DNA of 64,000 nt from the NCBI GenBank assembly GCA_942492715.1, contig CALOFW010000002.1, forward strand, positions 124,001-188,000. Reading direction: 5' to 3'. This document shows, one piece after another, positions 58,695 to 64,000 of this stretch (its first letter is position 1; each line of letters starts with the position of its first letter). A program made the translations under genes and the position numbers. The stretch comes from Sva-07 sp942492715 (GTDB taxonomy: Bacteria > Actinomycetota > Acidimicrobiia > Acidimicrobiales > Ilumatobacteraceae). Below the pieces are notes generated by a model. That model did not search any database. It had not been told where the DNA came from and saw only the letters and a list, made by a program, of their open reading frames with translations.

Positions 58695-59951
58695 ATGGGC
58701 GCCCGAATCGAACGGATCACCTTTCCCGGCAGCAGTGGTGCGGCGCTGGCGGCCAGACTCGACCTGCCGGCGGGACCCCCACGGGCGTTCGCGCTCTTCG
58801 CGCACTGCTTCACCTGCGGCAAGGACATCCATGCGGCGTCGCGCATCGCCAATGCCCTGACCGACGTCGGTTTCGGAGTGCTCCGATTCGACTTCACCGG
58901 CCTCGGCATGAGCGAGGGTGAGTTCGCCAACACGAATTTCACGTCGAACACCGAGGATCTCATCGCCGCCGCCGACTGGCTCCGGTCGGCCCATCGTGCG
59001 CCACAGGTGTTGATCGGTCACTCCCTCGGCGGGGCGGCGGTCCTCGCCGTCGCCGGTTCGATCCCGGAGGTCCGTGCCGTCGCGACGATCGGTGCGCCGG
59101 CCAGCCCCGAGCACGTCACCGGCGTCTTCTCGTCGTCGCTCGACGAGATCGAGTCCACCGGGGTCGCTGACGTCGAGTTGGCCGGTCGTCCCTTCACCAT
59201 CCGCAAGCAGTTCCTCGACGATCTGCGAAACCATGTCGTCACCGACAGGGTCGCAACGATGAAGCGAGCGCTGCTCGTGCTGCACTCGCCGGTCGACAAC
59301 ACCGTCGGCATCGACAACGCCGCAGAGATCTTCCTCGCCGCTCGTCATCCGAAGAACTTCGTGTCGCTCGACGGCGCCGATCACCTCCTGTCGGAGTACT
59401 CCGACGCTGCCTTTGCCGCGTCGATGATCGGCGCCTTCGCGAACCGCTACATCGTCGACGAGAGTGGCGGCCGCGACATCCCTCGTGCGACCGCGCCGGT
59501 CGTGGTCGCCGAGACGAGCCAGGGGGCGTTCCTCAACCACGTCGTGGTCGGTCGCCACCGCCTGCTCGCCGACGAGCCCGAGTCGATCGGTGGCTTCGAC
59601 GCCGGGCCGTCGCCGTACGACTTCTTGGGCATCGCGCTGGGTGCCTGCACGTCGATGACGTTGCGGATGTACGCCGACCGCAAGAAGTTGCCGCTCGACC
59701 AGGTGAGCGTGGAGGTGACCCACGGCAAGGTCCACGCAGACGACTGTGTCGAGTGCGCCGGCAACGAACGGCTCGCGGACCGCTCGGGGATGATCGATCG
59801 ATTCGAACGGGTGTTGCACATCTCGGGCGACGATCTCACCGACGCCGATCGCGCCAAGTTGCTCGCCATCGCCGACAAGTGCCCGGTCCACCGCACACTC
59901 GAGTCGGCCAGCTCGATCGTGACGCGCCTCGCCGATCACGAGCACGGGTGA
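58695..59951 (+). CDS. Bifunctional alpha/beta-hydrolase / OsmC-family protein
   Basis: The 418-residue protein joins an alpha/beta-hydrolase (1-265) with FAHCFTCGKD and VLIGHSLGGAAVL (Ser110) to an OsmC domain (about 270-415). The OsmC part has LGIALGACTSMTLRMYADRK (peroxidatic-type Cys near 318) and DKCPVHRTL (second Cys near 398), as in hydroperoxide reductases. This fusion is known in actinobacteria and proteobacteria and is thought to act on organic hydroperoxides or lipid-derived esters. The stop overlaps the DinB gene start by four bases. Confidence 0.92.
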   Translation: MGARIERITFPGSSGAALAARLDLPAGPPRAFALFAHCFTCGKDIHAASRIANALTDVGFGVLRFDFTGLGMSEGEFANTNFTSNTEDLIAAADWLRSAHRAPQVLIGHSLGGAAVLAVAGSIPEVRAVATIGAPASPEHVTGVFSSSLDEIESTGVADVELAGRPFTIRKQFLDDLRNHVVTDRVATMKRALLVLHSPVDNTVGIDNAAEIFLAARHPKNFVSLDGADHLLSEYSDAAFAASMIGAFANRYIVDESGGRDIPRATAPVVVAETSQGAFLNHVVVGRHRLLADEPESIGGFDAGPSPYDFLGIALGACTSMTLRMYADRKKLPLDQVSVEVTHGKVHADDCVECAGNERLADRSGMIDRFERVLHISGDDLTDADRAKLLAIADKCPVHRTLESASSIVTRLADHEHG

Positions 59952-60496
59952 CCGAGCCGATGACCAGTTCCGCCGCTCCGCTCGACGTGTTGGTCGAGGA
60001 GCTCCGCCGGGCGTGGGCCCACACCGACGCGTTGTGGCTCGATCTCGACGAGCACCAGCTGCGGTGGCGACCGAACGAACACGCGAGCGCGATCGGCTGG
60101 CACCTCGGCCACCAGGCCGCCGTCGCCCATTTCATGGTCCGCAACCTGCTCGCCGCCGAGCCGAGCCCCGATCCCGAACTCGACTCGTTGATGGACAGTG
60201 CCACGCCGGAGCCGGCCCGGGGTGATCTTCCCGACCGGGAGCGGCTGGGGCGGTATCGGGCGGCGGTTGCCGACCGTGTGATCGCTCGCATCGATGCGAT
60301 CCGTCTCGGCGAGGTGGGCGCTCCGGCGCAGCTGTCGGTGGTGGCGGCGGGTCTGGTCCGAGCACTGGTGAACCATGAATACCAGCATGACCAGTGGATC
60401 GCCGAAGTGCGCTCCCGTGACCTCGGGGCGGCGGCGTCGCCCACACCGGCGTCACCGAATCTCACCACGCTCGACGGCTACACCGTCCTGCGATGA
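59948..60496 (+). CDS. DinB-superfamily protein
   Basis: The 182-residue protein has the DinB/mycothiol-dependent fold: ELRRAWAHTDALWLDLDEHQLRWRP, GWHLGHQAAVAHFM and LVNHEYQHDQWIAEV, with the three metal-ligand-type His residues. It overlaps the preceding hydrolase-OsmC gene by four bases, so a shared detoxification role is plausible. A GTG at 59948 is chosen for the overlap; ATG at 59960 is the alternative. Confidence 0.82.
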   Translation: MTEPMTSSAAPLDVLVEELRRAWAHTDALWLDLDEHQLRWRPNEHASAIGWHLGHQAAVAHFMVRNLLAAEPSPDPELDSLMDSATPEPARGDLPDRERLGRYRAAVADRVIARIDAIRLGEVGAPAQLSVVAAGLVRALVNHEYQHDQWIAEVRSRDLGAAASPTPASPNLTTLDGYTVLR

Positions 60497-60556
60497 GTTC
60501 CGTGACCGCCTGTCGGCCCGGAAGATCATCGGTGCAGGGTGATGTGGCGACCGGGG

Positions 60557-61468
60557 TCAGGTGGACGGCGCAGCGGCGTTCGCAACGGTCGTCGACTCGG
60601 CCACCTGCTCGGGCGGCTGCACGGACACCAGCGAGCCGTCGCGGTACCGCACGATCGCTGCGTTGAGTTCGGCGCTCATGATCGAGGCGATCGCGAGCAG
60701 GCTCAGCCACGTGATCAGTCCGAGCACGATCGCGAACTGACCGTAGGTGTCGCTCGAGTTCTCGATGATCCGGCGGGTGATGTCGGTGCCGAAGTGCTGG
60801 AGCAGCGTGTACAGCACACCGGCGGTGATCGCGCCCGGCAACACGTCGCGCCAGGTGGGCGAGGCGGCCGTGAGGAAGCGGTACATCAGCCCGAGCACCC
60901 CGATGTTGACCGCGACATTCGCCGCGGTCAGCACGAAGCGCCCCGCGTTGGGCAGGCCGGCCGAATTGACGAGGGTGGCCAACGCCAGGCTCGCGATCTG
61001 AGCGCCACCGATGATCACGATGCCGAGCAGCGCCCTTCCTCGCTGCACGGGCAGCGATGCGCGGTGGTCGACGTCGATCTCCCAGACGTCGTCGAGGGCC
61101 GCCTGCAATCCAGCGAACGCCTTCGTGGCGCCCCAGAGGGCACCGGCGAGCCCGATCACCAGCGCCCACACACTTCCGTTCAGCGAGGCCGGATCGCTCT
61201 GCAGCTGCTGGCCGAGGACGGGGATGTCGGCGAGGGCGCCGTCGATGATGCGTTGCTGCAGTTCCTCGTTGTCCTGGAGGACGAAGCCGAGAATCGTGGT
61301 GGCCGCGAGCAGCAGCGGGAATATCGACACGAAGCCGAAGAACGCGACGACGGAGGCGTTTCGCCCGGAGATGTGCCGTCGCCATCCGTCGAGCGTGTCG
61401 ACGCCGATCTCGATCGACGGGTGCTTGGATCGGAGGTCGATCATCCGGTCACTGGTGGTCCACGGCAT
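60557..61468 (-). CDS. YihY/BrkB-family inner-membrane protein (second)
   Basis: The 303-residue protein has five or six membrane segments and the family pattern: FFGFVSIFPLLLAATTIL near 42, GATKAFAGLQAALDDVWEI near 113, PGAITAGVLYTLLQHFGT and VLGLITWLSLLAIASIMSAELNAA. The function of the family is not settled. It begins 3 nt after the uracil-DNA glycosylase gene on the same strand, so they are probably co-transcribed. Confidence 0.87.
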   Translation of the reverse strand: MPWTTSDRMIDLRSKHPSIEIGVDTLDGWRRHISGRNASVVAFFGFVSIFPLLLAATTILGFVLQDNEELQQRIIDGALADIPVLGQQLQSDPASLNGSVWALVIGLAGALWGATKAFAGLQAALDDVWEIDVDHRASLPVQRGRALLGIVIIGGAQIASLALATLVNSAGLPNAGRFVLTAANVAVNIGVLGLMYRFLTAASPTWRDVLPGAITAGVLYTLLQHFGTDITRRIIENSSDTYGQFAIVLGLITWLSLLAIASIMSAELNAAIVRYRDGSLVSVQPPEQVAESTTVANAAAPST

Positions 61469-61471
61469 GGG

Positions 61472-62155
61472 TCACATCCTGTCCGATCCTGTGAGATTCC
61501 AATCGATCGGGTCCCGACCTGCTGCCACCAACGCCGCATTCGCACGGCTGAAGGGCTTGCTCCCGAGGAATCCGTTGTTGGCCGACAGTGGCGATGGATG
61601 AGCCGACTCGATGATCGTGTGCCGGCTCGTGTCGATCAGCTCGCGCTTGCGGCGCGCCGAGTTGCCCCACAGGATGAACACGACCGGGTCGACCTTTGCG
61701 TTCACCACGCGGATCACCTCGTCGGTGAAGGTCTCCCAACCCCGCTTCTGGTGCGAGCCCGCCTCGCCGGCGCGAACGGTCAGGGTCGCGTTGAGCAGCA
61801 ACACGCCCGACTGCGCCCACGGCTCGAGACTGCCGTGGTCGGGGATCGGCAACCCGAGATCGTCGTGGAGTTCGGTGTGGATGTTCCGCAGCGAGGGTGG
61901 CACCCGCACGCCGGGGCGGACCGAGAAGCAGAGCCCGTGGGCCTGTCCCGGCCCGTGGTACGGGTCCTGGCCGAGGATCATCACCCGGGTGTCGGCGCAC
62001 GAGGTGAGGTGGAGCGCGGCGTAGACGTCGGCGCGCGGGGGATACACGACGTGAGCGGCGCGCTCGGCCTCGACGAACGTCTGCAGGTCGGTCCAGTAGG
62101 GCAGTTCGAACTGATCTCGCAGGAGCGGGTTCCAGTCGGTCTTCGGCATCGACAT
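61472..62155 (-). CDS. ung: Uracil-DNA glycosylase
   Basis: The 227-residue product has the family-1 motifs: MILGQDPYHGPGQAHGLCFSV (catalytic Asp64), LLLNATLTV, FILWGNSARRK and SAHPSPLSANNGFLGSKPFS (His near 187 and the minor-groove loop). It removes uracil from DNA to start base-excision repair. It is divergent from the PLP-enzyme gene with 20 bp between starts. Confidence 0.97.
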   Translation of the reverse strand: MSMPKTDWNPLLRDQFELPYWTDLQTFVEAERAAHVVYPPRADVYAALHLTSCADTRVMILGQDPYHGPGQAHGLCFSVRPGVRVPPSLRNIHTELHDDLGLPIPDHGSLEPWAQSGVLLLNATLTVRAGEAGSHQKRGWETFTDEVIRVVNAKVDPVVFILWGNSARRKRELIDTSRHTIIESAHPSPLSANNGFLGSKPFSRANAALVAAGRDPIDWNLTGSDRM

Positions 62156-62162
62156 CAGTGCC

Positions 62163-62168
62163 TAGCAT
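62163..62168 (+). promoter_or_regulatory. -10-like TAGCAT, probable leaderless start
   Basis: TAGCAT ends 7 nt before the GTG at 62176. Confidence 0.45.
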
Positions 62169-62175
62169 GGTGGTC

Positions 62176-63183
62176 GTGTTCGATCACCTCGAACGAGCCC
62201 GTCTCGCCACCCTCCCGACGCCGTTGGAGGCCGGTCCGCGGTTGCGCGGCAACTCCGGTGACGGCCCGCGGTTGTGGGTGAAACGTGACGATCTCACCGG
62301 GCTCGGCGGTGGTGGCAACAAGGCCCGCAAGCTCGAGTTCCTCTGCGGTGACGCGGTCGCATCCGGGGCGCGGGCGCTCGTGACGGTCGGCGCCGCACAG
62401 TCCAACCACTGTCGAATGACGGCGGCCGCCGGTGCTCGCCTGGGCCTGGAGGTGCACCTGGTGCTGTCGGGCGACCGGCCCGACGAGGTGACCGGCAACC
62501 AGTTGCTGTCGATGCTGTTCGGCGCCCAACTGCACTTCACCGGCACCGAGGAGAGCCACTGGGGCGAACTGGAGATGGCCCGAGAGGCGCTGACGGAGCA
62601 GCTGGCCGACGACGGCCTGCGCCCGTATGCGATCCCGATCGGCGGAAGCACTGCGGTCGGAGCGCTCGGCTACGCGGCGGGATTCGTCGAGTTGCTCGAC
62701 CAGCTCGACGAGGTCGGGCTCGCACCGAGCCACATCGTGTTCACGTCGTCGAGCGGCGGCACGCATGCAGGACTGCTCGCGGGTCGGGCCGCCGCCGCGC
62801 ACGGTGGACGTCGAGTTCCCGACGTCGTTGCGATCGGGGTGGCCAAGGGGGTCAACCTCGGCCTGCCCGACGTCGCGGAACTCGCCAATCACACCTTGAC
62901 GCTGATGGGGTCGACGGCGATCGTGGCCCACGAGGACGTCGAGGTCGACACCCGCTGGATCGGATCCGACTACGCCGTGCCGACCGACGCCGGTGACGAC
63001 GCCATCCGCTGGGCGGCGACCCACGGCGGGTGGCTCCTCGACCGCACGTACTCCGGCAAGGGGTGTTCCGGACTGCTCGGGCTCGCCGCCGAGGGGCGCT
63101 TCGGTGACGACGTGGTGTTCGTCCACACCGGCGGTTGGCCCGCACTCTTCGCCCCCGGCGGCCGTCCTCCGCTGCCCGGGTAG
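62176..63183 (+). CDS. PLP-dependent D-cysteine desulfhydrase / ACC deaminase family enzyme
   Basis: The 335-residue product has the tryptophan-synthase-beta-like fold. RLWVKRDDLTGLGGGGNKARKLEF carries the PLP Lys (Lys49), and TVGAAQSNHCRMTAAAGARLG, SSGGTHAGLLAG and VHTGGWPALFA also match D-cysteine desulfhydrase and ACC deaminase. It would release ammonia from a D-amino acid or cyclopropane substrate. The GTG at 62176 is favoured by the TAGCAT hexamer; ATG at 62167 is the alternative. Confidence 0.85.
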   Translation: MFDHLERARLATLPTPLEAGPRLRGNSGDGPRLWVKRDDLTGLGGGGNKARKLEFLCGDAVASGARALVTVGAAQSNHCRMTAAAGARLGLEVHLVLSGDRPDEVTGNQLLSMLFGAQLHFTGTEESHWGELEMAREALTEQLADDGLRPYAIPIGGSTAVGALGYAAGFVELLDQLDEVGLAPSHIVFTSSSGGTHAGLLAGRAAAAHGGRRVPDVVAIGVAKGVNLGLPDVAELANHTLTLMGSTAIVAHEDVEVDTRWIGSDYAVPTDAGDDAIRWAATHGGWLLDRTYSGKGCSGLLGLAAEGRFGDDVVFVHTGGWPALFAPGGRPPLPG

Positions 63184-63186
63184 CGT
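63181..63186 (+). promoter_or_regulatory. -10-like TAGCGT, possible leaderless start
   Basis: TAGCGT ends 8 nt before the ATG at 63195; it overlaps the stop of the preceding gene. Confidence 0.4.
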
Positions 63187-63194
63187 GGCGCGCC

Positions 63195-64000
63195 ATGAGT
63201 GACCAGATCCTCGACGTCGATCTCCTGGCGTTCGAACGCACGACCGGCCCGCAGCGACGAGCGGTCGTCGACGGGGTCCGTCGCAGCCTGGCGACCGGTT
63301 TCGTGTACACGAGCCACGACCTGTCCGACGATCTGCTCGACACCACCTACGGCATGCTCCGGGAGTTCTTCGAGCTGCCGGCCGAGGTGAAGCAGCAGTA
63401 CGTCGTGCCCGGCGCCAACGGACAGACCGGCTACACCGGTCTGCTCGTCGAAACCGCCGCATCGAGCGACAAGCCGGACTGGAAGGAGATGCTCAACTGG
63501 TCGGCCCCGATCGCCACCGGGCATCCCCTGAAGCGCAAGTTCTCCACCGCCTACCCCGATCAGCTCGTACCCGAGGCGGCGGTGCCGGGCATCACGGACG
63601 TGCTCTACCGGTTCCACGCCTCGATCGCCGATCTCCAGCGTCGATTCCTCCGGATCATCGCCGAGGGGATCGGGTGCCACGAGTCGTTCTTCGACGACAT
63701 GGTCCAGGACGGGCCCACGCTCACACGGGCGATCCGCTATCCGGCGATGACCGAGCTGGACGCCGAGGGCCACGTGTGGGCCGCGGAGCACGGCGACATC
63801 AACCTGATCACGGCGTTGCCGCGGGCGACTGCACCCGGCCTCCAGGTGAAGGTCGACGACGGTTGGATCGACGCGACCCCGCCCGACGACTCGGTGATCA
63901 TCAACACCGGCATCATGTTGGAGCGCCTGACCAACGGTGTCATCCCGATCGGCCGGCACCGCGTGGTGGCCGCCCCGGGCTACGAGGGCGAGCGCTACAG
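63195..64000 (+). CDS. 2-oxoglutarate/Fe(II) oxygenase, isopenicillin-N-synthase-like (cut by window edge)
   Basis: The frame is open to the last base, giving 268 residues without a stop. TGFVYTSHDLSDDLLDTTYGMLREFFELP and PDWKEMLNW match the N-terminal non-heme dioxygenase domain. AAEHGDINLITAL has the metal pair His199 and Asp201, and IPIGRHRVVAAPG should carry the third ligand His. The substrate is unknown; this family includes flavone, penicillin and ethylene-forming enzymes. It starts 11 nt after the PLP-enzyme gene and could share its transcript. Confidence 0.87.
   Translation, partial: MSDQILDVDLLAFERTTGPQRRAVVDGVRRSLATGFVYTSHDLSDDLLDTTYGMLREFFELPAEVKQQYVVPGANGQTGYTGLLVETAASSDKPDWKEMLNWSAPIATGHPLKRKFSTAYPDQLVPEAAVPGITDVLYRFHASIADLQRRFLRIIAEGIGCHESFFDDMVQDGPTLTRAIRYPAMTELDAEGHVWAAEHGDINLITALPRATAPGLQVKVDDGWIDATPPDDSVIINTGIMLERLTNGVIPIGRHRVVAAPGYEGERY

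Noticed and set aside
1..64000. Prophage, integron or insertion sequence
   Set aside because: No integrase, transposase, phage structural gene, tRNA-flanked repeat or shift in coding character was seen; the palindromes are the only mobile-like signal.

Overview
The window is high-GC, densely packed bacterial chromosome with no rRNA, tRNA, phage or insertion-sequence gene that I can see. The gene set points to an actinobacterium, and I would guess the Acidimicrobiia (Ilumatobacter-like). Supporting features are a GatCAB operon, a DevR/DosR-like response regulator among universal stress proteins, an MsiK-type orphan ABC ATPase, an HTH-citrate synthase, and many genes that look leaderless. The lineage is inferred from gene content, not from a marker gene.

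Layout. 1-7.9 kb: the end of a sulfatase, a carboxymuconolactone-decarboxylase-like protein, a secreted nuclease and a secreted 5'-nucleotidase (probably scavenging extracellular DNA and phosphate), a DinB-like protein and a VOC protein. 7.9-13.9 kb: PEP synthase, beta-carbonic anhydrase, a small winged-helix regulator, an LppM-like lipoprotein and a metallo-beta-lactamase/rhodanese persulfide dioxygenase. 13.9-18.8 kb: SDR-DUF2867 fusion, YihY membrane protein, rhodanese lipoprotein, GNAT-like protein and a Gmad2-like anchored protein. 18.8-24.6 kb: a minus-strand operon with four-base overlaps: AhpD-like protein, acyl-CoA synthetase, 2-oxoacid dehydrogenase E1 alpha, E1 beta and E2, and an acyl carrier protein. 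24.7-32.9 kb: a dormancy-type island of four universal stress proteins, DevR/DosR-like regulator, PAS histidine kinase, D-2-hydroxyacid dehydrogenase, FMN protein and beta-CASP RNase-like protein.

32.9-43.5 kb: thiolase with its DUF35 partner, thioesterase, YbaK deacylase, M48 protease, TPR-HD-GYP protein, TetR regulator facing a ferredoxin, esterase, lgt, MsiK-like ATPase, and a membrane-anchored repeat protein with a frameshift in its 18-bp repeats. 43.5-49.4 kb: a two-component cluster, GH36 alpha-galactosidase, AlkD-like glycosylase and a DUF1992 protein. 49.4-55.1 kb: two divergent citrate synthase homologues around an iteron-like operator, then gatC-gatA-gatB. 55.1-64 kb: an SDR pseudogene, acyl-CoA dehydrogenase, CPA-type antiporter with RCK domains, alpha/beta hydrolase-OsmC fusion, DinB protein, YihY protein, ung, a D-cysteine-desulfhydrase-like PLP enzyme and the start of a 2-oxoglutarate oxygenase.

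The strongest non-coding signals are: six related intergenic palindromes built on a GGGGTC-N-GACCCC core, two of which contain the stop codons of both converging genes; CsoR/CstR-type ATACC-N6-GGTAT palindromes upstream of both rhodanese-type genes; DosR-like boxes near the stress genes and PEP synthase; three 15-bp direct repeats between the citrate synthases; a perfect 18-bp palindrome between a TetR gene and a ferredoxin; and a recurrent TANNNT hexamer 6-8 nt before start codons.
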